Assembly: GCA_016794075.1 (NCBI GenBank)
Contig: JAEUKU010000208.1
Location: forward strand, 1 to 11,634
DNA: 11,634 nucleotides
Source of the DNA: Rhodospirillaceae bacterium
Lineage (GTDB): Bacteria > Pseudomonadota > Alphaproteobacteria > Dongiales > Dongiaceae
Reading direction: 5' to 3'
Positions 1 through 8,413 of the stretch are shown here, in pieces. Numbering within the stretch: position 1 is the stretch's first letter; each line of letters starts with the position of its first letter. Made by a program: the position numbers and the translations under genes. Below the pieces are notes generated by a model that was not told the DNA's origin, searched no databases, and worked only from the letters and a program-made list of their open reading frames with translations.

Positions 1-1415
1 AGAAATCCGGCATCAACGACGAACAGGTTGTCATGGTCATAGGCCCGGCAATAGGGATCGAGCGCCGCCTGCGCTGGATCATTGCCCATGCGCACCGTGC
101 CGCATTGATGCGACACCACCTTGCGGTCGAAGGCACGGCTCAGCACGATCGGATAGCCGGCGGCGCGGAAGATCTCCTTCATCTTCGCGACCAGCCTGGT
201 GTGCGGCGCCAGATTAGAGCGCTGCCAGTCGAGGATGACGCTGGACCCGTTCACCCGCACGCGGCTGTCGGGGTTCGGCAGATCCTCGCTCATCCCGTAC
301 CAGTCGATGGCGTGGCCGCTCATGATGGAGAGCGCCCATTCCGGCGCCCATCTGATGTTGGCCTTCAGGATCGGCCCGGTGACCCGACCGAGCAGCTGCA
401 CATTCCCCAGCGGCTTCCCGCCATTGCCGTCGCCCAGGTAGAAATCGTTGAAGCCGATGGTCTTCTGGTAGACGCAATCGTTGCGCCGGCGCGGGTCGAT
501 CGCCAGCACCGCGCTGGTGTTGTGGTTCATGAAATGGCGGCCGACCTGGTCGGATCGGTTGGCCAGGCCCTTCGGGTTCTTGCCGTCGGTCGAGCGCAGC
601 AGCATTACCGCGGACATGACCGCGCCCGCCGACAGGATCACCAGCTTCGGCGTCACGCGGTGCTCGATGCCGTTGCGACGGTAGCGCACCGCCGCGATGC
701 GCCTGCCGGTCGCCTCGGTCTCCAGCCGCATGACGCCGGCGCCGTCCTCCAGCGTGATGTTCGGGTCCTCAAGCGCGGCAGCGAGGCCGCAGGTCTCCGC
801 ATCCATCTTGCCGGCGAAGCAATCCGGGTAAGCGTCCCAGGTCGTCTTGGCCCGGCGCAGCCAGGCCTCATGGTCGATTCCGAGCGGCAGCGAGAAGGGG
901 TGGAGGCCCTGGGCCTTCAGTTCGGCGCGGGCGCGGGCAATCGGCGCCTCGTCGGGCACGGCGGGAAATGGAAAGCGCGTCGAATGCGCCGGCTCGGTCG
1001 GATCCTCGCCAAGCGCGCCGCGCACCTGGTAGAGCGCCTCCGCCTTGCCGTACCAGGGCTCCAGCTCCTCATAGGGAAAGGGCCAGGCCGGCGAGACCCC
1101 GCCGTCGTGCTCTAACTCGGCGAAATCCTCGCGCCGGTAGCGGATCAGCACCGCACCGTAGAGCTTGGTGTTGCCGCCGACGAAATAGTAATTGCCCGGG
1201 CTGAACGGCTTGCCGTGCTGGTCATACCAATGTTCCTTGCTGCGGAAATGGCCGCGCTGGAAGATCGCCCGCGCGTCGCGCGTCTCCGGCGTGTCGGAGA
1301 TGCGCAAGCCGCGCTCCAGGACGAGGATCCGGGCGCCGCTGCCGGCCAGGCCGGCCGCAATCGTGGCCCCGCCCATGCCGGAGCCGATGATGACGATGTC
1401 AGGCGATGAATTCAT
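1..1415 (-). CDS. GMC-family FAD-dependent oxidoreductase (partial, C-terminus beyond window)
   Basis: Glucose-methanol-choline family oxidoreductase (choline-dehydrogenase-like, COG2303), expected to oxidise an alcohol group of a sugar or polyol with FAD. Seen: 471 codons open to the window edge. An N-terminal Rossmann dinucleotide site, IIGSGMGGA, has its glycines at about residues 11-16, and an acidic residue (E34) in VLERG is placed to bind the FAD ribose. GGNTKLYGAVL lies in the FAD-contact region, and the C-terminal domain has the family motif SHQCGTVRMG with candidate catalytic His436. The window ends inside the last conserved block (NLFVVDAGF), so roughly 40-60 residues, including the second active-site residue, are missing. 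No STHW-type motif for covalent FAD, as in fungal pyranose oxidases, is visible. The ATG lies 17 bp after the ABC ATPase stop, and a GAGG overlaps that stop, so it is probably the last or a late gene of the transporter operon. No signal peptide or twin-arginine motif is seen, suggesting a cytoplasmic enzyme acting on the imported sugar. Family is certain; substrate is unknown. Confidence 0.93.
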   Translation of the reverse strand, partial: MNSSPDIVIIGSGMGGATIAAGLAGSGARILVLERGLRISDTPETRDARAIFQRGHFRSKEHWYDQHGKPFSPGNYYFVGGNTKLYGAVLIRYRREDFAELEHDGGVSPAWPFPYEELEPWYGKAEALYQVRGALGEDPTEPAHSTRFPFPAVPDEAPIARARAELKAQGLHPFSLPLGIDHEAWLRRAKTTWDAYPDCFAGKMDAETCGLAAALEDPNITLEDGAGVMRLETEATGRRIAAVRYRRNGIEHRVTPKLVILSAGAVMSAVMLLRSTDGKNPKGLANRSDQVGRHFMNHNTSAVLAIDPRRRNDCVYQKTIGFNDFYLGDGNGGKPLGNVQLLGRVTGPILKANIRWAPEWALSIMSGHAIDWYGMSEDLPNPDSRVRVNGSSVILDWQRSNLAPHTRLVAKMKEIFRAAGYPIVLSRAFDRKVVSHQCGTVRMGNDPAQAALDPYCRAYDHDNLFVVDAGF

Positions 1416-1432
1416 GAACCGGTTGATCGACC

Positions 1433-2542
<1,110 letters not shown>

Positions 2543-2565
2543 GTGGCCCTCCCTACCCTTTCCCC

Positions 2566-3447
2566 TCAACCCTTGACTGCGCCGGCCATCAGGCCGCGCA
2601 CGAAGTATCGCCCGGAGACGATGTAGACGATCAGCGTCGGCAGCGCCGCGAGCACCGCGCCGGCGAAATGCACGTTGTATTCCTTCACCCCCGTCGAGGA
2701 CGAGACGAGGTTGTTGAGCGCGATGGTCACGGGTTGCGAATCCACGTCGGCGAAGGAGGCGCCGAACAGGAAGTCGTTCCAGATGTTGGTGAACTGCCAG
2801 ATCACTGTCACCACGATGATCGGCCCCGAGCTCGGCAGCAGGATGCGCCAGAAGATGCGGAAGAAGCCGGCACCGTCGATCTGCGCCGCGCGGATCAGCT
2901 CGGTCGGAAAGGCGTCGTAGTAGTTGCGAAAGAAGAGCGTGGTGAAGCCGAGCCCGTAGATCACATGCACCAGCACCAGCCCCGGCGTCGACCCGGCGAG
3001 GCCGAGCAGGCCCAGGATGCGCGCCATGGGAATGAGCACGATCTGGAACGGGATGAAGCAGGCGAAGAGCAGCAGGCCGAAGACGATGCCGTCCCCGCGA
3101 AAGCGCCACTTGGTCAGCACGTAGCCGTTCATCGCGCCGAGCAGGGTCGAGATGGCGACGGCTGGGATGACCATCAGCACGGAATTGATGAAATAGGGCC
3201 TGAGGCCGGTCGGCTGCACGCCGATCTGCGCGGTGGACCAGGCGCTGCGCCAGGGGTCGAGGGTGAAGACCTGCGGCAGGGCCAGCATGTTGCCCTGGCG
3301 GATCTCGTCCAGCGGCTTCACCGAATTGACCAGCATGACGAACAGCGGCAGCAGGTAATAGACCGCGAAGATGAGCAGCACGGCGTAGATGAGTGCGCGC
3401 ACCAGCAGGGACGTGCGCACGGCGGTTTCCGGCGTGGCCTGCGACAT
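2566..3447 (-). CDS. gtsC: Sugar ABC transporter permease (MalG type, GtsC-like)
   Basis: Second membrane subunit of the importer, 293 aa. Seen: about six hydrophobic membrane segments, the first at roughly residues 16-40, and the cytoplasmic EAA loop ELIRAAQIDGAGFFRIFWR (about 183-201), which docks on the ATPase. The C-terminus, YFVRGLMAGAVKG, is the ending typical of MalG-type permeases. The stretches FFRNYYDAFP, WNDFLFG and IALNNLV closely follow what I recall of Pseudomonas GtsC, the glucose/mannose importer permease. The start ATG shares one base with the TGA of the upstream permease (TGATG) and has a GGGAGGGAGG site 7-8 bases upstream, indicating translational coupling and equal amounts of the two permeases. 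An open frame continuing further upstream overlaps the first permease and is a shadow. Family call is firm; glucose as substrate is an inference. Confidence 0.96.
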   Translation of the reverse strand: MSQATPETAVRTSLLVRALIYAVLLIFAVYYLLPLFVMLVNSVKPLDEIRQGNMLALPQVFTLDPWRSAWSTAQIGVQPTGLRPYFINSVLMVIPAVAISTLLGAMNGYVLTKWRFRGDGIVFGLLLFACFIPFQIVLIPMARILGLLGLAGSTPGLVLVHVIYGLGFTTLFFRNYYDAFPTELIRAAQIDGAGFFRIFWRILLPSSGPIIVVTVIWQFTNIWNDFLFGASFADVDSQPVTIALNNLVSSSTGVKEYNVHFAGAVLAALPTLIVYIVSGRYFVRGLMAGAVKG

Positions 3448-4370
3448 CAGCGCCTCCCTCCCCGCAATTCGCTGTAGAGATAGGGCACGATGACGCTGGC
3501 GATCATCATCAGCATGATGACGGCGGAGGCGGCACCGATCCCCATCTCGTTGCGGGTGAAGGTGTAGGAATACATGAAGGTGGCCGGCATCTCGGTCGCC
3601 CGTCCGGGACCGCCATTGGTCAGCGCGATGACCAGGTCGTAGGACTTGATGGCGAGGTGCGCCAGCACGACGAAGACGGAGAGGAAGGCGGGCCGCAGGA
3701 TCGGGATGATGATGCGGCGATAGAGGTTGAAGTTGGAGGCGCCGTCGATCTGCGCCGCCTTGATGATCTCGTTGTCGATCCCGCGCAGGCCGGCGAGGAA
3801 CATCGCCATGACGAAGCCGGAGGACTGCCAGATCGCGGCGATGACGATGCAATAGACCGCCATCTTGCCGTCCTTGATCCAGGTGAAGCTGAAGCTCTCC
3901 CAGCCCCAGACATGCATGGTGTGCTCGAGGCCGATACCGGGATCGAGGAACCATTTCCATGCCGTGCCGGTGACGATGAAGGACAAGGCCATCGGATAGA
4001 GATAGATCGGCCGCAGGATGCCCTCGATGCGGATCTTCTGGTCGATTAGGATGGCGAGGAACAAACCGAGCGCCGAGCAGATGAGGATGTAGAGCGAGCC
4101 GAAGATGGCGAGGTTCTGCAGCGCCGTGATCCAGTTGCGGAAGCCCCACAGCTTCGCGTAGTTGTCCCAGCCGACGAGGTTGAAGCTGGGCAGGATCTTG
4201 GAATCGGTGAAAGAGAGCAGCCCGGTGAACAGGATGAAGCCGTAGACGCCGACCAGGATGACGGCGAAGCTCGGCGCCAGGACGAGCTTCGGCAGGGCCC
4301 GCTGCAGCCGCTCCGTCAACTCCGATGTCTTGCGCAGCGCCGCAGGTTGCGCTGCCTGGGACAGGCTCAT
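3447..4370 (-). CDS. gtsB: Sugar ABC transporter permease (MalF type, GtsB-like)
   Basis: First membrane subunit of the CUT1 importer, 307 aa. Seen: a short cytoplasmic N-terminus, LPKLVLAPS followed by a first membrane segment (about residues 28-55), about six segments in all, and the EAA loop EIIKAAQIDGASNFNLYRR (about 201-219). The stretches LDQKIRxEG-like (DQKIRIEG), YPMALSFIVTGTAWKW and IVPYLYSELR match the Pseudomonas GtsB pattern I recall. ATG was preferred to the GTG one codon upstream because GGGAGGA lies about 5 bases before the ATG and only 1-2 bases before the GTG. It is separated from the binding-protein gene by 66 bp carrying a strong hairpin, and is fused by a 1-base overlap to the next permease. 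It therefore depends on the gtsA promoter, probably at reduced mRNA level. Confidence 0.96.
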   Translation of the reverse strand: MSLSQAAQPAALRKTSELTERLQRALPKLVLAPSFAVILVGVYGFILFTGLLSFTDSKILPSFNLVGWDNYAKLWGFRNWITALQNLAIFGSLYILICSALGLFLAILIDQKIRIEGILRPIYLYPMALSFIVTGTAWKWFLDPGIGLEHTMHVWGWESFSFTWIKDGKMAVYCIVIAAIWQSSGFVMAMFLAGLRGIDNEIIKAAQIDGASNFNLYRRIIIPILRPAFLSVFVVLAHLAIKSYDLVIALTNGGPGRATEMPATFMYSYTFTRNEMGIGAASAVIMLMMIASVIVPYLYSELRGGRR

Positions 4371-4392
4371 CACGTCCTCCCGAGGAATTGCG

Positions 4393-4430
4393 CCGGCTGC
4401 GGGGCGGGTCGGTGACCCACCCCGTGCCGG
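4393..4430 (-). promoter_or_regulatory. Strong intercistronic hairpin between gtsA and gtsB
   Basis: On the mRNA, starting 6 bases after the gtsA stop, an 11-bp stem (CGGGGTGGGTC pairing with GACCCGCCCCG, one G-U wobble, loop of 3) is extended by an outer GCCGG/CCGGC stem with a small bulge. No U-run follows, so a simple intrinsic terminator is unlikely. Binding-protein genes of ABC importers often carry such a structure (malE-malF is the classic case), which protects the upstream message from 3' decay and lowers permease expression. The structure is seen; the role is inferred. Confidence 0.72.
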
Positions 4431-4436
4431 TTCTTG

Positions 4437-5693
4437 CTACTGCGCTGCTGCGACGGCCTTGGCCAGTTCCTCGGCCGCGGTCTTCGAATCCATCTCGCCG
4501 TTGAAATGGGCGGTAATCACGTCATAGGTCGCGACCTTCACCGCCGCCGGCGCCGCATGGCCATGCGCCATGGAGCCGAACAGGGTGCCCTTCTCGCTCG
4601 CCTCGGCGAGGTCCTTCATGCCCTGCTGGCCGCAGGCGTCGAGATCCGAGCCGTCGACGTCGGTGCGGGCCGGAACCGAGCCCTTCACCTTGTTGAAGGC
4701 GACCTGGAAGGCCGGCGCCATGATTGCGCTGGCCAGCTTCTCCTGCGCCGCTTTGCGGTCGTCGCCGACCTTGAACATGACGAACTGGTCGGAGTTGAAG
4801 GTGACGGTGCCCTGGGTGCCGGGGAAGCGGAAGCAGAGGAAGTCCTGGCCCGGCACCTTGCCGGCGTTCAGGAATTCGCCCTTCGCCCAATCGCCCATGA
4901 ACTGCACGCCGGCCTTGCCCTCGATAACCATGGCCGAAGCCAGGTTCCAGTCGCGGCCGGAGAAGTTGTCGTCGACATAGGAGCGGAGCTTGGCCATGCG
5001 GTCGAAGGCCTCGACCATGGTCGGCGAGTTGAGCGCCGCCGGATCGAGGTCGATGAAGGCCTTCTTGTAGAAGTCCGGCCCGCCGGTCGACATCACCACT
5101 GCATCGAAGATGGTGGCTTCCTGCCAGGGCTGGCCGCCATGGGCGACCGCGGTGAGGCCGGCCGCCTTGATCTTGTCGAGCGCCGCGATCAACTCGTCCC
5201 AGGTGGTCGGCTGGGCGATGCCGAGATCGTCGAACACCTTCTTGTTCGCCCACACCCAGTTGGTCGAGTGGACGTTAACCGGAGCGGCCACCCACTTGCC
5301 GTCATACTTGGAGAACGCTTGCAGGGCTGCCGGCACCACCTTGTCCCAGCCTTCCTTGGCGGCGAGGTCGTTGAGGTCGGCGACCACGCCCTGCTTCGCC
5401 CAGTCGGTGATGTCGAAGCCCAGCATCTGCACCGCGGTCGGCGGGTTGCCGGCGGTCACCCGCGCGCGCACCGCGGTCATCGCCTGCTCGCCGCCGCCGC
5501 CGGCGACCGGCATGTCCTGCCAGGTGACGCCTTCCTTCTCGAGATTCTGCTTCAGCACGTTGAGCGCGGCCGCCTCGCCGCCCGAAGTCCACCAATGCAG
5601 GACCTCGACCGACTCTTCCGCCACCGCCGCGGCCGAGAACAGGGCGAGACCGGTGACGAGCGCCGAGCCCGCCAGCAATTTCTTCAGGTTCAT
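4437..5693 (-). CDS. gtsA: Periplasmic sugar-binding protein of ABC importer (GtsA-like)
   Basis: Extracytoplasmic solute-binding protein, 418 aa, that captures the substrate in the periplasm and delivers it to the GtsBC permease pair. Seen: a Sec signal peptide (MNLKKLLAGS, hydrophobic core, AAAVA then EE, cleavage near residue 25) and a mature start VEVLHWWTSGGE. The tandem Trp and following Glu are a ligand-contact signature of the glucose/mannose-binding group. Other hallmarks are AGNPPTAVQ, WAKQGVVADL, HSTNWVWANK, QPTTWDELIAALDKI, GGQPWQEATIFD and MGDWAKGEF. Two mature-region cysteines (in DFLCFRFPG and DLDACGQQG) fit the disulphide seen in this group. ATG is preceded by GGGAGGA at good spacing. 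It is the first gene of the transporter operon, downstream of a dyad-rich 310 bp region. Resemblance to Pseudomonas GtsA suggests a hexopyranose ligand, but the neighbouring anhydrofructose reductase makes an anhydro-hexitol or ketose possible. Confidence 0.95.
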   Translation of the reverse strand: MNLKKLLAGSALVTGLALFSAAAVAEESVEVLHWWTSGGEAAALNVLKQNLEKEGVTWQDMPVAGGGGEQAMTAVRARVTAGNPPTAVQMLGFDITDWAKQGVVADLNDLAAKEGWDKVVPAALQAFSKYDGKWVAAPVNVHSTNWVWANKKVFDDLGIAQPTTWDELIAALDKIKAAGLTAVAHGGQPWQEATIFDAVVMSTGGPDFYKKAFIDLDPAALNSPTMVEAFDRMAKLRSYVDDNFSGRDWNLASAMVIEGKAGVQFMGDWAKGEFLNAGKVPGQDFLCFRFPGTQGTVTFNSDQFVMFKVGDDRKAAQEKLASAIMAPAFQVAFNKVKGSVPARTDVDGSDLDACGQQGMKDLAEASEKGTLFGSMAHGHAAPAAVKVATYDVITAHFNGEMDSKTAAEELAKAVAAAQ

Positions 5694-5716
5694 GAAATCC
5701 TCCCACTGTCAGCATA

Positions 5717-5743
5717 ATTTGGATGGTTCATTGCGTTCCATCC
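5717..5743 (-). promoter_or_regulatory. Candidate split LacI-type operator upstream of gtsA
   Basis: Read on the minus strand, TGGAACG (5734-5740) and ATCCAAAT (5717-5724) are the exact two halves of the operator found at 10720-10737, here separated by 9 extra bases. The segment also forms a dyad, GGATGG-11-CCATCC (5721-5743). It would lie about 25-50 bases upstream of the gtsA ATG, across the expected promoter. The sequence identity is seen; function as an operator is inference, and the spacing is atypical for a LacI-family dimer. Confidence 0.35.
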
Positions 5744-5764
5744 GGTTGCCCGCAACACGCTCCT

Positions 5765-5779
5765 GCGTTCCGGGAACGC
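5765..5779. repeat. 15-bp inverted repeat GCGTTCC-G-GGAACGC
   Basis: A perfect 7-bp inverted repeat around one central base, about 75-85 bp upstream of the gtsA start. Its arms contain GGAACG, the half-site of the LacI-type operators elsewhere in the window, but in everted order (CGTTCC then GGAACG). It could be an auxiliary site, a different regulator's site, or chance in GC-rich DNA. Confidence 0.35.
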
Positions 5780-6003
5780 CACCGGACCGTCGCGGCCGGT
5801 CGCGCATCTTCTCCGTGTCGGACCGGGTACGAAACTTTCCGGCCGGACCCTGATTGACGGTAGCCGTCCGAAGGCGGCTGTGCAAAGCCCTCGCTTGGCC
5901 CGCTTTCGCTGGAATCGGCCGACCTGCTTTCCTGGCGCGCAAGACACATTCCTGCGATGAGAAACGACCCCATCCGCGGTCAGGATTTGCCCAGCGATCA
6001 TGC

Positions 6004-6804
6004 TCAGCGTCCCTCGAAACCGGGCTTGCGCTTCTCGCGGAAGGCGGCGACGCCTTCCCTGAGATCGGCCGTGGCGGCGATCATGGCGCTGGCCAGGATC
6101 TCGACCGGCGCCGACACCTCCTCGCCTTCGGCCGCGTTGATCATCAGCTTCGCCGCCTGCACCGCCGCCGGGCCGCGCGCGGCGACAGCCTGCGCCATCT
6201 CGCGCGCCGCGGCGAGGCCGAGCCCGGGCGCGACCACGCGGTCGACCAGCCCCACTTCCAGCGCCGCCTCCGCGCCCAGCATCTCGCCGCCCAGCGACAG
6301 GCGGCGGATGAGCTGGGCGCCGAACCGGCGCACCAGGCGCTGCGTCCCCGACCAGCCCGGCACCATGCCGAGCCCGGTTTCCGGCAGGCCGAGCTTGATG
6401 CCATTATCGGCGACGCGGAAATCGCAGGCGCCGGCCAGTTCGAGGCCGCCGCCAAAGGCATGGCCGGAGAGAACCGCGATGGTCGGCAGGCGCAGCCGTG
6501 CCAGCCGGTCGAAAGTCCGATGGCCCTGCTTCACCCAGCCATGGGCGAAGTCGAGCGGCGACAAGGCAGCCCAGGCCGCGATGTCGCCGCCGGCGCAGAA
6601 CGCCTTGCCTGCGCCGCAGAGCAGCATCACCCGCGCGTCCTTCGCATCCTCGACGCGGTCGAAGGCGTCCTCCAGGCCCACCAGCATGGCCTGGTCGAGC
6701 GCGTTCAGCTTCTCCGCCCGGTCGAGCGTGACGATGGCGAGCGCACCGTCGAAATCCAGCCGGATGCGCGGGTCTATGAGATCCTGGGGCAGTTCCTCAG
6801 CCAT
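6004..6804 (-). CDS. Enoyl-CoA hydratase/isomerase (crotonase) family protein
   Basis: Crotonase-fold enzyme acting on acyl-CoA thioesters, 266 aa, the usual length. Seen: AFCAGGDIAAW (about residues 68-78) supplies one oxyanion-hole segment, and HAFGGGLELAGACD (about 115-128) the other. Two acidic residues, Glu122 in GGGLELA and Glu142 in LPETGLGMVPG, occupy the positions of the catalytic pair Glu144/Glu164 of rat mitochondrial hydratase, so true hydratase or lyase chemistry is plausible. The start is ambiguous. The ATG at 6804 gives an 8-base overlap with the CoA-transferase stop and a GAG about 7 bases upstream. The ATG at 6810 would add two residues but has no spaced ribosome site. Co-transcription with the CoA-transferase is almost certain. 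A catabolic acyl-CoA hydration or retro-aldol step is likely; the substrate is unknown, and its place inside a sugar operon is unusual. Confidence 0.92.
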   Translation of the reverse strand: MAEELPQDLIDPRIRLDFDGALAIVTLDRAEKLNALDQAMLVGLEDAFDRVEDAKDARVMLLCGAGKAFCAGGDIAAWAALSPLDFAHGWVKQGHRTFDRLARLRLPTIAVLSGHAFGGGLELAGACDFRVADNGIKLGLPETGLGMVPGWSGTQRLVRRFGAQLIRRLSLGGEMLGAEAALEVGLVDRVVAPGLGLAAAREMAQAVAARGPAAVQAAKLMINAAEGEEVSAPVEILASAMIAATADLREGVAAFREKRKPGFEGR

Positions 6805-8401
6805 GACCATTCTCGATGCGCGCCGCGCCGTTGAGGGTGAGGCCGAGCTTCCCCGGCTTGAACAAGGCCGCCGGCATGACCTGGAGGTTGCCCGCCACCT
6901 TCAATTCGAAGCCCGCCTGCGCCAGCACGTCGCGCTGCAGGTCGATGCCGGGCGCAATCTCGGTCACCGTCACGCCGTCCTTGGCGAGGTTGAGCACGCA
7001 GCGCTCGGTCACATAGGTGATCTCCTGCCCCTGCTCCTGCGCGCGCCGGCCGGAGAAGGAGACGTGCTCGACCTCGGGCACCAGCTTCTTGACCTTGCCT
7101 TCCTTCACGACATGCACCTTGCCATCCTCGATGCGCACGTCGGCGCCGGCCACCAGCGGGCCGGAGAAGACGATCTTCTGCGCCCGCGCGGTGATGTCGA
7201 CGAAGCCGCCCGCCCCCGCCGTCACATGCGGCCGGGCCGAGAGCTTGGAGACATTGACCGAGCCCGCCCGGTCGATCTGCAGGAAGGAGAGCAGCGAAGC
7301 GTCGAAGCCGCCGGCCTGGAAATAGGTGAACTGGTGCGGCGAGGGCATGATCGATTCGGCGTTGGACGAGCAGCCGAAGGCGAAGTCCAGCAGCGGCACG
7401 CCGCCGACGGCGCCCTGCTCGATCACCCAGGTCACGGCGCCGTGCTGGCCCTCTTCCAGCAGGATGCGCGGCACGTTGGCGGAGATGCCGAAGCCGATAT
7501 TGACCGCCATGCCGGCCTTCAATTCGAGCGCCACGCGCCGCGCGATCGCCTTCTGCAGGTTGAACTCGGGGATCGTGAAGGAGGAAAGCGGCCGGAACAC
7601 CTCGCCCGAGATCGCCGGATCGTACGGCGTCTGCGTGGTCTGCAACTGGTCCGGCGCCACCACGACATAGTCGATGAGGATGCCGGGCACGCGCACGTCC
7701 TGCGGCTTGTGCGTGCCGGCCTGCGCCAGGCGCTTCACCTGGGCGATGACGATGCCGCCATTGTTGCGCGCCGCCATCGCCTGTTCCAGCGCGCCGAGGA
7801 AAGCGCCCTCGTGTTCGAAAGTAAGATTCCCGCGCTCGTCTGCGGTAGTAGCGCGGATGATGGAGAGCTGCGGCACGATGGCCGGGAAATAGAGCCAGGT
7901 ATCGCCGTCGAACTCGACCTTGCGCACGATCGGCTCGGCGGCGGCGCGCGCATTCATGGCGCAGCCCTCGCGCTCCGGGTCGACGAAGGTGTCGAGGCCG
8001 ACCTTGGTCAAGGTGCCCGGCCTTTTCGCCGCCGCCTCGCGGTGCATGTCGAACAGGATGCCGGAGGGGATGTTATAGGCGGCGATCTCGTTGGCGCCGA
8101 TCATCTGCCAGATTCTCGGCGGCTCGGCCGAGGACGGACCGGAGGGATAGGAGCCGCAAAGCGTCTTCTTCAGGAGCCCCTTCTGCGCCAAATGGTCGAT
8201 GCCCTTGATGCCGTACATGTCGCCGGCCGCGATCGGGTGCAAGGTGGTGATCTCGCGCGGATGCCCGGTCGCCGCGAACCGCGCCCCGATCGCCGCCAGC
8301 ACCGCATCCGGGCAGCCAAGGCCGCTGGAGGAGGAGATGGAGACCACCATCCCGTCCTCGATCAGCTTTGCCGCATCCTCGGCCGAAACCACCTTCACCA
8401 T
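6797..8401 (-). CDS. Acetate/propionate CoA-transferase-type acyl-CoA transferase (family I, fused alpha-beta)
   Basis: Transfers CoA between acyl-CoA and a free short-chain carboxylate through a glutamyl-CoA thioester. Seen, 534 aa: both CoA-transferase halves are in one chain, as in Pct/YdiF enzymes (COG4670). N-terminal features include GMVVSISSSSGLGCPD and HPIAAGDMYGIKGIDHLAQ. The C-terminal half has the active-site block TWVIEQGAVGGVPLLD, whose Glu328 in an E-x-G motif is the expected nucleophile, followed by FGCSSNAESI and the YFQAGGFD segment. The ATG (MVKVVSAEDAA) was chosen because GAGGG lies 9 bases upstream. A TTG three codons earlier has no spaced site. The gene begins 12 bp after the anhydrofructose-reductase stop and overlaps the crotonase by 8 bp, so it belongs to the LacI-led operon. 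Family is firm; acid substrate is unknown. No gene symbol is given because pct and ydiF assignments depend on substrate. Confidence 0.94.
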   Translation of the reverse strand: MVKVVSAEDAAKLIEDGMVVSISSSSGLGCPDAVLAAIGARFAATGHPREITTLHPIAAGDMYGIKGIDHLAQKGLLKKTLCGSYPSGPSSAEPPRIWQMIGANEIAAYNIPSGILFDMHREAAAKRPGTLTKVGLDTFVDPEREGCAMNARAAAEPIVRKVEFDGDTWLYFPAIVPQLSIIRATTADERGNLTFEHEGAFLGALEQAMAARNNGGIVIAQVKRLAQAGTHKPQDVRVPGILIDYVVVAPDQLQTTQTPYDPAISGEVFRPLSSFTIPEFNLQKAIARRVALELKAGMAVNIGFGISANVPRILLEEGQHGAVTWVIEQGAVGGVPLLDFAFGCSSNAESIMPSPHQFTYFQAGGFDASLLSFLQIDRAGSVNVSKLSARPHVTAGAGGFVDITARAQKIVFSGPLVAGADVRIEDGKVHVVKEGKVKKLVPEVEHVSFSGRRAQEQGQEITYVTERCVLNLAKDGVTVTEIAPGIDLQRDVLAQAGFELKVAGNLQVMPAALFKPGKLGLTLNGAARIENGHG

Positions 8402-8413
8402 GTTCCGCAACCC

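Larger units (their letters stand above)
5694..6003. other. 310 bp intergenic region upstream of gtsA
   Basis: No credible gene is seen here; the open frames have no family resemblance and poor start context. It contains the gtsA ribosome site (GGGAGGA) and a possible -10 (TATGCT on the minus strand, about 20 bases before the ATG) without a good -35. Dyads lie at 5721-5743, 5745-5756 (GTTGC-CC-GCAAC) and 5765-5779. A small stem GACGG-TAG-CCGTC sits at 5856-5868. No convincing terminator for the upstream crotonase gene (hairpin plus U-run) was found, so read-through into gtsA is possible. Confidence 0.6.

Noticed and set aside
33..1115. A 360-codon plus-strand open frame at the left end
   Set aside because: It lies opposite the GMC oxidoreductase, whose FAD motif and SHQCGT motif are intact, and its own translation resembles no family.
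3448..4149. Upstream extension of the second permease frame
   Set aside because: It overlaps the first permease, which has its own EAA motif and membrane segments. The TGATG junction gives a clear start.
5856..5868. GACGG-TAG-CCGTC stem as a terminator of the lacI-afr operon
   Set aside because: The stem is only 5 bp, about 140 bases beyond the crotonase stop and not followed by a U-run on the transcribed strand.
5690..6001. Small minus-strand frames in the gap upstream of gtsA as possible small proteins
   Set aside because: They lack convincing ribosome sites, family resemblance or membrane segments, and the region carries regulatory-looking dyads instead.
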